The notes under the pieces were generated by a model. That model was given only the letters and a program-made list of their open reading frames with translations. It made no database searches and was not told the DNA's origin. A stretch of DNA of 47,919 nt from Spirochaetales bacterium Spiro_09 (GTDB taxonomy: Bacteria; Spirochaetota; Spirochaetia; Treponematales; Treponemataceae), in assembly GCA_001604385.1 (NCBI GenBank), contig LVBK01000042.1:1-47919 (forward strand). The letters run 5' to 3'. Below, one piece after another: positions 25,462 through 35,497 of this stretch. The stretch's first letter is position 1, and every line of letters starts with the position of its first letter. The translations under genes were made by a program, and so were the position numbers.

Positions 25462-28400
25462 ATGAAAAACCGTTTCTCCCTCCACATCGTTGAATTTCTC
25501 CTGCTACTGGTTTTCATGCTTGGTTCCGTCATGATCCTTCCCCCCTTTACCCGTTTGGTTGATGAACGAATAGAACAGGGTATTCAGTCAACTATGCAAA
25601 GACTGGAAGATTCAACCGGGTTGTCGATTACGTATGCCTCATTATCACCATCGATTTTGCGAACAATCAACCTGAAGGATGTAGTCATTCATGATGAGTT
25701 AACATCAACCATACTTGCACGATTTTCAACGCTGTCGGTTTCATACTCGATACCTGAATTGTTGCAGGGCAGGGTAGTGCAGAGTCTGCGATCTGTTGGT
25801 ATACACAATGGAGAAATAACCATTGACAGACAACGTAATGCTTCTGTCCTGTCTCGCCTTTTCCCGGCAAATAGAACTGAAACCCGTTCACCGGTATTAT
25901 TTGATCAGGGGTTGGAGGTAACGCTCTCCTCCATCAAGATGTCTTTCAAGGATGCTGATCGTGAAGTATCCCTGAATATTCTTTCAGGAAATGCTGTCAG
26001 CGAAAATGATGTATATAATTTCGAATTCCGCTCCTCTGCAAAATATCTTGATTCCAGGTCAACCTTGTTCTCTGGCCTTTCTGCCAACATCGGCCTGAAG
26101 GGCAGTCTGAATCATGCTTTGACGACCGGATCCTCATCAATGAAGCTTGAATCCCTGAAAGGCGACAATTTCCTTATCCAAAGAATCGGGCTGGTCGCGT
26201 CATGGAACAACAACATTGTCTCTGTTCGTTCTGTGCAAGACTTACAGGCTGTTGATATTGGCTTGATGTATGAGCCGGAAAGTGGAAACCTGGACTTTTC
26301 TCTTGTCTGCGAGCGCCTTATGCCGATTCGATGGCTAGGTTTGACGGTATCTCATCCTCTGTACCGACAGATGCAGGACGCAGACCTTTCCGGAACTATT
26401 CGGGTAAATCGGAAGGGATTATCGTCCTATACCTATAGTCTTGAAGTTGATTCAAATATTCCCGCTTCCTTTCAGGGGGGTGGCAGATTGGATATGTCCC
26501 TGAGCGGTAACAACACACAACTGAATATCAATTCGATTGCGTTCACTGGTACCAGGCATGACTTTTCACTGTCTGGATTTATTGATCTACAGACTATGTT
26601 GCCTGAACTTGTCCTTTCTATTGACCGTTTGACAGTATCAAAAGAACACGTTTTGTCTGCCAGAATTACAATTGACCATGTAAACGGGGCCCTGATGATC
26701 CGGTCGCCCGAGATACGAGCCGGCACGGGGTCTTTGTTGCAAACAGTCATCATGCTGACTCCCGTTGAAGGATCCTGGGACGTATTTCTTTCTGCTGTTG
26801 ATACCAAAGGCGGACGTTACGGAATTGATGGTACTCTTTCCCTCGGTCCTGACCGCTTTCTGGATGTATATGCCTCTTTTGACTCAATACATCTGGAAAA
26901 CATTTTCGCTTTAGCCGGTTTGTCGGTACCGGGAATATCGGAAATAATGGTCACTACGGAGGCATATGTATCTACCAATTTTACCTCTTATTCGTTCAAT
27001 TGTACCCGTCTGGTCGCAGCCTCTGCGGATACCGATGATTTTATTCTGCTGCTTTCGGCAGATGGCAATGAGAACAATCTTGCCGTCTCTGATATATCCC
27101 TGACTGTGGGAAAGCAGACCCTGGCCGGGCGTATAGAAATTATACTTGATGAGGGACAGGATTTTCTTTTTGATGCTACTTTTCGTATAAATGACCTTCC
27201 GTATACATTCTCGGGAATTTATTCTACTGGTTCCTTTTCGTTATACGGCGATTACGGTTTAGCGGTTTCTGCCTCGATGATCTCCGACGGATCTGTAACC
27301 GGGACGGTACATGTCGGCGGTATGCCTCTTCCATTGTCGCCTGTCATTCTTTCAGTGAGTCTAGACTCTGCGTTCAGGTATCGATCCTCGGCGGACTGGA
27401 AATTATCATTCTCTCGCCTTGATATAGAGGAAGTAACCTCTCTGCTTCCATCCAGCCCGACTCTGTCAGCCAGTGGATCTGTGGAACCCGGCGGTATTTT
27501 CTGTGAATCTCTCCTGTTATCTGACCAGTTTTCCTCTCTCGCAGGTAATGTTGCAATAAACTATTTCTTTGATGAACAAACCGGTAATGAAATTTCAATG
27601 GAACTTTCCCTGGAAGCCGCAGATCTTGAGGAACGTATTTCAGTTGTGGGCCAAATGACCGCTTCAAATGATCTGTTTTTTGAGGCCTCACTGATGCTCG
27701 ATGAATTTTATACCGGACATGTTCTTGCCGGGCAATCTTCAAAACACCGTATTTCTGCGAATCTTTCGCTTTCGGGTACGCCTGAAAACCTTTTCAGTGC
27801 GGGGGTTCTTTCCCGTTTTTCCGGTTTTTTCAAAGGATTTGACCTTGATTGTCATGCTTCATACATGCTTGAGGACAACACGCTCTTTATACGCGATGCC
27901 GGTTTATCCTGGAACACACACCGCTTCTCGACGCTTGAGGCAGAGGCTTCGTTGACAACATTAAGTGCTCGTATCTCTGCCTTTTATGAAGGGATTGTCG
28001 GTTCCTCAAGCCTGTCCTCGGATATTACTCTTGATTTGACGGGTGAACGGTCAGAAATACCCACCGGGGAAAGTTCTCTTCTTGATAGTATGTCACGTTA
28101 TACCGCACGGGTGCAGTTTCGTTCTCTTTCCTGGAAACAATTGGTTATGAAAGAGGATTTGGTTGTGTCGGTTATTCGTGAGCCGGGTATTACGGCTCTT
28201 TTTGCCGGACCCGATGACATGATCAATGGCTTTATTCTTGATGATGGGACCTTCGGTCTTTCAGCATCCGATAATTCTCCGGTATTGTTTACCGCAAACG
28301 GGATGCTTTCTTCGCCAGGTATTTCGGTCCAGGTAGACGACTTTTCTGCAGACTTGGCGCGTGTCTGGAACGCAATCGGCTTATCCTTCGTTTCATTCGA

Positions 28401-29769
28401 TGGCGGTGTGTTGAAGGGCAGTTTTACCATCAGTGGACTCATGAATGATCCCGATTTCAACGGTACATTGGTGGGCGACTCATTACTGGTTAGATCCCCC
28501 TTTGTAGATGATTTATCATATGGTCCGATATCCCTGGAAATTCAAGCGCAAAACAAGGAATTATCTATACCTGTTTTTACCCTTTCCTCTAAAAAAGGAA
28601 CATTTTATGCTTCTTCTCTTATGCGCTTTGATCGTTGGTTCCCGTCCGATATAGAGGTCAATGCGTATACGGCAACTAACCAGGATATCCCTCTCTCCCT
28701 GAAACTTCCATTTTTCAGTATATATGGACGATCTTCTTTTAATCTTCTTCTCACCTATCGTAATGGTTCTCTTCGCTTGGGGGGAACAGCGGGAATCTCG
28801 CATGGACATATGACTATGTTCCTGTCCGGCTTTGCCCCCTCGTCAGAGAACCGCCGTACATTTCCTTTTTTGCTTGACATGAATATTCATGTTGGACAAC
28901 GGTTCGAATTCAGGTGGCCCAGTGAAGAACTGCCTATACTGAATGGTTTGATATATGCCAGGGATCCTCTTGTTGTTTCTCTTGACACTCAACGTGGGCT
29001 TTTTTCTTTCAAGGGCATTGCATCACTGCGGGGAGGAGAGATTTTCTATCTCAATCGCAGTTTTTATTTACGGCAAGGCCAGATTGTCTTTAATGAAAAC
29101 CAGAATATATTTGATCCTGTTATCAGTTTTCGGGCAGAAATACGCGAACGTGACAGTGATGGAGAGTTGGTGCGCATTCGGCTGTCCTCGGAGGAGCAAC
29201 GGTTCAGCCAGTTTATGCCCGTACTCAGTTCTGATCCCGCAAAGGGTGAAACGGAGCTATTGGTTCTTCTTGGGCAGGTTGCGACAGCGGACTTTTCACG
29301 TGATACTCTGTTTCGCGATACGGTAATCACTGCAACAGATTTGTTGACACAATTCAGTCTTTACCGGAATATAGAAAATACCATTCGGGATACCTTGCGT
29401 CTTGATCTTTTTTCAGTGCGAACGCTTCTTTTGCAAAATGTTCTTTTTTATACATATCAAAATTCCGACAATCAACTTCCCATGACTTTCGGTAACTATT
29501 TTGATAATACCACTGTTTACATGGGTAAATATTTCGGATCGGCAATCTATGCGGATGCCTTGTTGCATTTTAGCTATTATGACCCTAAAACGACGACGAT
29601 CGAGCTTAACCGGCCTGAAGTATACGGTAATATGCTGTTTCAGCCTGAAATCGGTCTTGAAATGACTACGCCCTTTTTTTTGTTTCGATGGGGATTCTCG
29701 CCGGAAAATCCGCAGAACCTTTTTGTACCTGATAACTCGTTAACTTTCTCATGGAAGTTTTCATACTAA
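25462..29769 (+). CDS. tamB: TamB-like translocation and assembly module protein
   Basis: The 1435-residue protein has an N-terminal membrane anchor (about 8-28). A very long region follows, built of short alternating beta strands (about 40-1080), as in AsmA/TamB-type lipid-transfer grooves. The C-terminal DUF490 domain (about 1080-1435) shows GGEIFYLNRSFYLRQGQIVFNENQN and later FSYYDP and MTTPFFLFRWGFSP. In other diderms TamB spans the periplasm and supports outer-membrane protein insertion or phospholipid transport. bamA follows after 41 bases. No ribosome binding site is visible before the ATG. The gene has not been split or truncated. Confidence 0.9.
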   Translation: MKNRFSLHIVEFLLLLVFMLGSVMILPPFTRLVDERIEQGIQSTMQRLEDSTGLSITYASLSPSILRTINLKDVVIHDELTSTILARFSTLSVSYSIPELLQGRVVQSLRSVGIHNGEITIDRQRNASVLSRLFPANRTETRSPVLFDQGLEVTLSSIKMSFKDADREVSLNILSGNAVSENDVYNFEFRSSAKYLDSRSTLFSGLSANIGLKGSLNHALTTGSSSMKLESLKGDNFLIQRIGLVASWNNNIVSVRSVQDLQAVDIGLMYEPESGNLDFSLVCERLMPIRWLGLTVSHPLYRQMQDADLSGTIRVNRKGLSSYTYSLEVDSNIPASFQGGGRLDMSLSGNNTQLNINSIAFTGTRHDFSLSGFIDLQTMLPELVLSIDRLTVSKEHVLSARITIDHVNGALMIRSPEIRAGTGSLLQTVIMLTPVEGSWDVFLSAVDTKGGRYGIDGTLSLGPDRFLDVYASFDSIHLENIFALAGLSVPGISEIMVTTEAYVSTNFTSYSFNCTRLVAASADTDDFILLLSADGNENNLAVSDISLTVGKQTLAGRIEIILDEGQDFLFDATFRINDLPYTFSGIYSTGSFSLYGDYGLAVSASMISDGSVTGTVHVGGMPLPLSPVILSVSLDSAFRYRSSADWKLSFSRLDIEEVTSLLPSSPTLSASGSVEPGGIFCESLLLSDQFSSLAGNVAINYFFDEQTGNEISMELSLEAADLEERISVVGQMTASNDLFFEASLMLDEFYTGHVLAGQSSKHRISANLSLSGTPENLFSAGVLSRFSGFFKGFDLDCHASYMLEDNTLFIRDAGLSWNTHRFSTLEAEASLTTLSARISAFYEGIVGSSSLSSDITLDLTGERSEIPTGESSLLDSMSRYTARVQFRSLSWKQLVMKEDLVVSVIREPGITALFAGPDDMINGFILDDGTFGLSASDNSPVLFTANGMLSSPGISVQVDDFSADLARVWNAIGLSFVSFDGGVLKGSFTISGLMNDPDFNGTLVGDSLLVRSPFVDDLSYGPISLEIQAQNKELSIPVFTLSSKKGTFYASSLMRFDRWFPSDIEVNAYTATNQDIPLSLKLPFFSIYGRSSFNLLLTYRNGSLRLGGTAGISHGHMTMFLSGFAPSSENRRTFPFLLDMNIHVGQRFEFRWPSEELPILNGLIYARDPLVVSLDTQRGLFSFKGIASLRGGEIFYLNRSFYLRQGQIVFNENQNIFDPVISFRAEIRERDSDGELVRIRLSSEEQRFSQFMPVLSSDPAKGETELLVLLGQVATADFSRDTLFRDTVITATDLLTQFSLYRNIENTIRDTLRLDLFSVRTLLLQNVLFYTYQNSDNQLPMTFGNYFDNTTVYMGKYFGSAIYADALLHFSYYDPKTTTIELNRPEVYGNMLFQPEIGLEMTTPFFLFRWGFSPENPQNLFVPDNSLTFSWKFSY

Positions 29770-29787
29770 CCTTAATTATGATATAGT
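29758..29787 (+). promoter_or_regulatory. Candidate promoter for bamA
   Basis: TTTTCA (29758-29763), an 18-base spacer and TATAGT (29782-29787) preceded by TG (extended -10, TGATATAGT). It overlaps the last codons of tamB. A start near 29794 leaves a short leader with AAGGAG eight bases before the bamA ATG. Confidence 0.45.
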
Positions 29788-29810
29788 ACGAATGTAAGGA
29801 GCTATGTGTA

Positions 29811-32279
29811 ATGCGCAAAATTATTGCTGCTCTGCTGATCTGTGTATGTTCTGTAACGATTCTGACTGCCCAGTCAGCAGATGACTGGTACCAGAACAAA
29901 CCAATACGTGCAATTTCTTTCGATGGACTGGTCAATCTTTCAAAGCTTGAGCTGGATGCTGTCTTTTCTTCGTATTCGGGTAAATTGTTTACTGACGATC
30001 TTTATTGGGAAATATTGCAGAAGTTGTATGCACTTGAATACTTCAATGAAATAGAACCGCTTGCCCTTCCGGGCGATCCTGACAGAAAAACGGTTTTACT
30101 GCAGTTTACCGTTACGGAACGTCCTGTTATTGAGTCGATCAGATTTATCGGAAATCGAAAGCTGAAATCTCCTGAAATTCGCGAGAAAATTACCCTGAAA
30201 GAAGGTGATATCTACAATGAAGTCAAGAGCAGGATGGACGAGCGGGCGATCCGCGATTTCTATCTTGAAAAGGGCTATGCCAACATACGGGTGTCCTCAG
30301 CCGTCTCGGAAGGCCGCAACGGGCGGCTGAACATGGTTTTCACCATAGACGAGGGCAAGCAGACAGTCGTTTCAAGTATACAATTTGAGGGTAATCGTGT
30401 TATGTCACGGCGTACTTTGTTGGGAACCTTGTCGCTGAAAGAAACCCGTTTGCTTACCTCCGGTATTTTTCAGGAATCCGCCCTCGAGTCCGACAAGGCT
30501 GCAATACGAAGGTATTACAATGATCGTGGATATATTGATGCTGAAGTTGAAAACGTCATCCGTGAAATTGATACTGAGAGTAATCCAGAGAAGAATACTA
30601 TCAGCCTGGTTTTCATTATACGAGAAGGCGAACAATATACGTACGGTGGTACATCGGTTCAGGGAAATTCTATTTTTACCACGGAACAATTGCTTGCCCG
30701 CATCAGAATGCGGGAAGGCGATGTGTTTAACAAAAGCCGCTTTGAGGAGGGCTTCCAGGCTGCCGCCGATCTGTACTTTGAAAACGGCTATACTTCGAAT
30801 TTTATTGGCAGAAACGAGGTTCGCGATGACGAGCGGAAGCGAATTTCCTTTACTATAGTTGTCCGGGAAGCTGATCGAAGCCACGTCGAACGTATCATAC
30901 TGCGCGGAAACACAAAAACAAAGGATCATGTCATTTTTCGGGAGATTCCGTTTGAATCTGGCGATATTTTTTCAAAGGCTAAACTGATTAATGGTATACG
31001 TAACTTGTACAACACCCGATATTTTTCGGTTGTTTCACCGGATCTTGTTCCCGGATCCGAAGAAAATCTGGTGGATGTCATCGTAAATGTCGAGGAACAA
31101 TCGACTGCTTCCGTACAGTTCGGCGTTACATTCTCGGGTGTTACCGATGAAGAGTCTTTTCCCATGTCGGCCTTTGTGCAATGGGCGGATACCAATTTCC
31201 GGGGACTCGGTCACTCGCTGTCCGCTAATCTTACCGCTTCTCCCGATACTCAGAGCCTGACGCTGGGTTTTGCGGAAAACTGGTTCCTTGGGTCTCCGTT
31301 GACTGTAAGTTTTGATTTATCGGTGAAGCGCGAAAATAAATATGCGTATCAGGACGTATTGTATCCCCGCTTCAGCGAAGATTATGTGCCCGATCCTTTT
31401 ACTTCAATAGAGGAGTATGAAAACTCGAGTTCTATTGATGACGCATTTCGCATGAAATATCAGATGTGGGATTTGGGCTTGGGCATGTCGACCGGATACC
31501 GCTGGTTCCCGAATCTCGCGACCTTGACCCTGAAAGGCGGTTTCAGTTTTTCTATTGTCAGAAACTTTTATGATGCTTCGGTGTATCGTCCTGCCGATCC
31601 CGCAATAAGAAATGCACATGGAACGTGGGCCTGGAATAATTCGATATGGAGCAAACTGTCCTTTGATCGCCGCGATTTGTATTATGATCCTTCATCCGGT
31701 TGGTTCGCAAGTCAGCAAGTCACCATGTATGGCCTTTTTCCGTCTATCGAGACCTCATATTTTTTCCGCTTTGACACAAAGGTGGAAGGGTATGTAACCC
31801 TGCTTGATTTACCGGTAACTGACAACTGGAACCTTAAATTTGTTCTGGCGGCGTATACCGGATTATCTTTCTTGCAACCCTTTACGGACATGCCGATCAG
31901 TGACTCAAAACTGTTGTATATTGACGGAATGTTTACCGGTTATGGCTGGACGTCGCTTTCTTCTGACAGTTCCGCACGGGGAAGCGCACAGTTAAATCAT
32001 TGGGTAGAACTTCGAATGCCTGTTGCACCGGGAATTTTGACCGCTGATGCGTTTTTTAGCGCAATCACGACCAAAAAGGATTTGTCCGAATTATCTTCTT
32101 TAAAACTGGAAGACTACTACTTCAGTTTTGGACCCAGCATGCGATTTTCCATACCCCAGTTTCCCCTCAGGTTAATTTTCGCAAATACCTTCAGGCTTGT
32201 GGATGGAAAGGTGGAATGGGGTAACAAGAAAGGCCCTGAAATGCAGTTTGTACTTTCATTCAATATTGCAAATCAATAA
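29811..32279 (+). CDS. bamA: Outer membrane protein assembly factor BamA
   Basis: BamA folds and inserts beta-barrel proteins into the outer membrane. The 822-residue protein has a signal peptide (about 1-21, ending LTAQS), then five POTRA-like units (about 28-430). Their signatures include IRFIGNRKL, IQFEGNRVM, TSVQGNSIF and IILRGNTKTKD. The beta-barrel fills the rest, starting near VEEQSTASVQFGVTFSG. The typical barrel phrase GLGHSLSANL and repeated aromatic strands are clear. The protein ends SFNIANQ, so the last strand is followed by polar residues and there is no terminal Phe or Trp. It heads a bamA-ompH-mutS group. Confidence 0.96.
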   Translation: MRKIIAALLICVCSVTILTAQSADDWYQNKPIRAISFDGLVNLSKLELDAVFSSYSGKLFTDDLYWEILQKLYALEYFNEIEPLALPGDPDRKTVLLQFTVTERPVIESIRFIGNRKLKSPEIREKITLKEGDIYNEVKSRMDERAIRDFYLEKGYANIRVSSAVSEGRNGRLNMVFTIDEGKQTVVSSIQFEGNRVMSRRTLLGTLSLKETRLLTSGIFQESALESDKAAIRRYYNDRGYIDAEVENVIREIDTESNPEKNTISLVFIIREGEQYTYGGTSVQGNSIFTTEQLLARIRMREGDVFNKSRFEEGFQAAADLYFENGYTSNFIGRNEVRDDERKRISFTIVVREADRSHVERIILRGNTKTKDHVIFREIPFESGDIFSKAKLINGIRNLYNTRYFSVVSPDLVPGSEENLVDVIVNVEEQSTASVQFGVTFSGVTDEESFPMSAFVQWADTNFRGLGHSLSANLTASPDTQSLTLGFAENWFLGSPLTVSFDLSVKRENKYAYQDVLYPRFSEDYVPDPFTSIEEYENSSSIDDAFRMKYQMWDLGLGMSTGYRWFPNLATLTLKGGFSFSIVRNFYDASVYRPADPAIRNAHGTWAWNNSIWSKLSFDRRDLYYDPSSGWFASQQVTMYGLFPSIETSYFFRFDTKVEGYVTLLDLPVTDNWNLKFVLAAYTGLSFLQPFTDMPISDSKLLYIDGMFTGYGWTSLSSDSSARGSAQLNHWVELRMPVAPGILTADAFFSAITTKKDLSELSSLKLEDYYFSFGPSMRFSIPQFPLRLIFANTFRLVDGKVEWGNKKGPEMQFVLSFNIANQ

Positions 32280-32294
32280 TACCGGAGATTTCTT

Positions 32295-32819
32295 ATGAAA
32301 AGACGAATACCAGTTTTTGCCCTGCTCCTCGTGTTGTGTGCAGGTGTTACATATTCACAGCAGATTACCCGTTTTGCTGTTGTCGATACCGCGCGTATCT
32401 ATGAAACCTTCTATAGGGAATCCCGAAGCGTACGAGATTTTGATGCCAAGAAAACGCAGTATCAGGGCGAAATCAAGCGAATGAGTGATGAAATTGTCAG
32501 ACTTCGACAGGAACGGGTCGATGCAGTGGCTGCCAATGATCTTGCGAAATCAACCCGGCTCGAGAATGAAATAAACAATAAAACCAATTTTTTGCTGGAA
32601 TATTCAAAGGTAAAGAATGCCGAACTGGACAGTTTGCGAAAAAAACTGACGACTGATGACGAATTTTATTCCATACTCTACGATGAAATACGCAAAATTG
32701 CAGAATCTGACGGGTTCAGTATGGTTCTTAGTCTTCTTGAGGGTACCTCAATTATTTGGTACAGCCCTACGGTTGACATCACCGAAAAGGTCATTCGCAA
32801 TATGACATCCCGGAGATAA
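32295..32819 (+). CDS. OmpH/Skp family periplasmic chaperone
   Basis: This 174-residue protein has a signal peptide (about 1-22, ending VTYSQ). A conserved start (RFAVVDTARIYETFYRESRSVRDF) is followed by a long charged helical hairpin (about 45-115), then the short C-terminal strand part. This is the Skp fold, in which trimers hold unfolded outer-membrane proteins. GGAG stands eight bases before the ATG. The position directly after bamA is the usual one for skp/ompH and supports the role. It ends 12 bases before mutS. Confidence 0.88.
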   Translation: MKRRIPVFALLLVLCAGVTYSQQITRFAVVDTARIYETFYRESRSVRDFDAKKTQYQGEIKRMSDEIVRLRQERVDAVAANDLAKSTRLENEINNKTNFLLEYSKVKNAELDSLRKKLTTDDEFYSILYDEIRKIAESDGFSMVLSLLEGTSIIWYSPTVDITEKVIRNMTSRR

Positions 32820-32831
32820 CGTACCGCTTCA

Positions 32832-35474
32832 ATGGCTGAAACAACTCCCATGATGCTTCAATATCTCCAGATTCGCGAACAGTACCGTGATGCGGTACTG
32901 TTTTTCCGTTTGGGCGATTTTTACGAGATGTTCAATGATGATGCAATTGAGGTCAGCCGTTTGCTCAATTTGACCTTAACCCATCGGGGTGATAACCCCA
33001 TGTGCGGCATTCCGTATCATGCTTCGCGGGTGTATATTGCGCGCTTATTGAGGTTGGGAAAAAAAATTGCCATCTGTGAACAGATTTCGTTGCCGACTGC
33101 CGGAAAGGGTCTGGCCGAACGCAGGGTGGTAGAGGTTATTACGCCGGGTACTGTCATTGATGAGGAGTACCTGGACGATTCAGTCAATAATTATCTAGCA
33201 GCGGTGTGCAAGGTCCAGATCCTCAAAAAGGATTTTCTTGCGTTCGCATGTATTGATGTAAGTACGGGCACCTTTTTCGCGACCTCTTTTCCATTTTCCC
33301 GGTCTGCCGATGGCTTGCGCAAGGAGCTTGGCCGCATTGCTCCGCGGGAGTTATTGGTCCAGCATAGCCTGCTTGATTCCGGTGGGGTGTTTGGTCCTGT
33401 GCTGGACGATTATCCCGCCATGGTAGTGAATAAATTTCCTGACTGGAGTTTTTCATCGTCCAGCGCCTACAAACGGCTGTGCTCGCTTTTTTCAACGGGA
33501 AACCTGAAAGCCTTTGACCTTGATGAAAATTCTCCCGAATTGGCACCTGCCGGCCTCCTGGTCGACTATATCGGCCAAACTGCCGGCTCTGCGTTGGAGC
33601 ATGTAAAATCAATCTCGGTATATCATGAGTCGGATTTCGTTATTCTGGATGAGGCAACTCGCAAGAATCTGGAACTGGTTCAAAATTTGAGGGATGGTTC
33701 GCCGGCATATACTCTTTTTGAAGTGTTGCATGACACCAGAACGAGCATGGGTACGCGATTGCTTCGTCGCTGGATACAATTCCCGCTTCGGGATGTGGTC
33801 CTGCTTGAAAATCGACTCGATACTGTGGAACGATTATTCCGAAATCAGTCAGAACTTTCCGCGATTCGCTCGGTGCTTTCCGTTATTCTTGATATTGAGC
33901 GACTTGCCGGACGTGTTGCCATGAAACGGGCGCATGGAAAGGACCTTGTCGCGCTCGGCAAGAGCCTTCACGCATTTTGTTCGCTGTTTGCCCATGTCGT
34001 GGATTATCCCTATTTTTTGCCGGTGATAGACCAATCTGTCGCGGATGTCGCCCGTATAGTGTCCCAGACTCTGGAATCTTCGCTGAATGAGGATTGTCCG
34101 GTGCTTCTCTCCGATGGCGGAATAATCAGGGAGGGCTGGTCTGCTCGTCTGGATGAACTTCGGTTATTGCAGAAAGATTCCTCACGGGTGCTCGACGGAT
34201 ATCTTGAGGATGAAAAAAAGAAAACCGGAATCCAGAACCTGAAAATTCGGTATAACCGGATGATCGGCTATTATCTTGAAGTTACCAAGGGGAATCTGGG
34301 TCAGGTTCCGGATCACTTTATACGTCGCCGTTCTCTGGCAAACGGGGACCGGTTCACTACCGACCGACTTGTAGAACTAGAGGCCGAGTTGAAGGGACTT
34401 GAATCCTCCATTTTTGAATGTGAACAATCCCTTTTTTATGAAATTCGTGACAGTATTCTTCCCTATATACAGGCGCTTCATACTATCGCACATATAGTAT
34501 CGGAGATCGATGTTCTGCAATCCTTTGCCCGGTGTGCCACAATCCACGCCTGGAACCGTCCCTGTTTTGCGACCGATGGTTCGATCCGATACACTGAAGG
34601 TCGTCATCCGGTTGTAGAGCATCATTTGCCCACCGGTGAATTTATACCGAACGACTTGCTGCTCTCGTCTGGAACAGATACCGATATTCCTTCTTTTGCC
34701 CTGATTACCGGGCCAAATATGGCAGGGAAGAGCACCTTTTTACGGCAAACCGCATTACTTGCCATTATGGCTCAAATAGGTTCCTTTGTTCCTGCCTCGG
34801 AGTTTTGCATTCACATTGTGGACCGTATTTTTTGTCGAGTCGGTGCTTCTGATAATCTGGCCAGGGGGGAATCAACCTTTCTGGTCGAGATGACCGAAAC
34901 TGCACATATTTTGCGTACTGCAACACGCGAGAGTCTGGTTATCATGGATGAGGTTGGGCGGGGCACTTCGACTGAAGACGGCCTTTCCATCGCGCGGGCT
35001 GTCAGTGAGTATCTCTTGTCGGAAATCGGCTGCAAAACGCTTTTTGCCACCCATTATCATGAATTATCCCGTCTTGAACACGGCAGACTTGTCAATTTGT
35101 GTCTGGAAGTGCTGGAAACCGAGGGGACGGTGGTTTTTTTAAAACGGGTTGTCCCGGGCGCATCGGCCAATTCCTACGGTATCCATGTCGCCCGGCTTGC
35201 CGGTGTTCCGGAAGCGGTCATACAGCGAGCCCTGACGCTGGTGGGCGATCTGGACGTAAAGCGGCAGGACTTGCCCTCAATAGTTCCTGAAAACCTTTCA
35301 GACCCGGTCGACAAGCCTCTGTCTTCCGGACACAATCATTTTCCCGGACTATTTTCAGAAGAAGAACTGGTACTTAATGATATTCTGTCGACCGACATCA
35401 ATAGCATTACTCCTTTTGATGCGCTTTCCTTGATAGATCGATGGAAAAAACGTCTTTTTCCCGGGCAAAATTGA
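32832..35474 (+). CDS. mutS: DNA mismatch repair protein MutS
   Basis: MutS recognises mismatches and starts repair together with MutL. The 880-residue length is normal. The mismatch-binding motif GDFYEMF holds Phe30 and Glu32. The ATPase domain has GPNMAGKST at 627-635, with Lys633, then MDEVGRGTSTEDGLSIA (Walker B and signature) and FATHYHEL. There is no good ribosome binding site; GGAG is 15 bases away. It lies downstream of ompH with a 12-base gap. The mutL gene is not in the window. Confidence 0.97.
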   Translation: MAETTPMMLQYLQIREQYRDAVLFFRLGDFYEMFNDDAIEVSRLLNLTLTHRGDNPMCGIPYHASRVYIARLLRLGKKIAICEQISLPTAGKGLAERRVVEVITPGTVIDEEYLDDSVNNYLAAVCKVQILKKDFLAFACIDVSTGTFFATSFPFSRSADGLRKELGRIAPRELLVQHSLLDSGGVFGPVLDDYPAMVVNKFPDWSFSSSSAYKRLCSLFSTGNLKAFDLDENSPELAPAGLLVDYIGQTAGSALEHVKSISVYHESDFVILDEATRKNLELVQNLRDGSPAYTLFEVLHDTRTSMGTRLLRRWIQFPLRDVVLLENRLDTVERLFRNQSELSAIRSVLSVILDIERLAGRVAMKRAHGKDLVALGKSLHAFCSLFAHVVDYPYFLPVIDQSVADVARIVSQTLESSLNEDCPVLLSDGGIIREGWSARLDELRLLQKDSSRVLDGYLEDEKKKTGIQNLKIRYNRMIGYYLEVTKGNLGQVPDHFIRRRSLANGDRFTTDRLVELEAELKGLESSIFECEQSLFYEIRDSILPYIQALHTIAHIVSEIDVLQSFARCATIHAWNRPCFATDGSIRYTEGRHPVVEHHLPTGEFIPNDLLLSSGTDTDIPSFALITGPNMAGKSTFLRQTALLAIMAQIGSFVPASEFCIHIVDRIFCRVGASDNLARGESTFLVEMTETAHILRTATRESLVIMDEVGRGTSTEDGLSIARAVSEYLLSEIGCKTLFATHYHELSRLEHGRLVNLCLEVLETEGTVVFLKRVVPGASANSYGIHVARLAGVPEAVIQRALTLVGDLDVKRQDLPSIVPENLSDPVDKPLSSGHNHFPGLFSEEELVLNDILSTDINSITPFDALSLIDRWKKRLFPGQN

Positions 35475-35497
35475 TTTTCTCATGACATATTCATCGT

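Noticed and set aside
1222..31818. Recurrent TACCGGTAA (for example at 1222, 7991, 9639, 12780, 18077, 31810)
   Set aside because: All copies lie inside genes and are mostly explained by common codon pairs (ACC GGT for Thr-Gly, CCG GTA for Pro-Val). There is no consistent position or spacing; a k-mer count over the whole genome would be needed.
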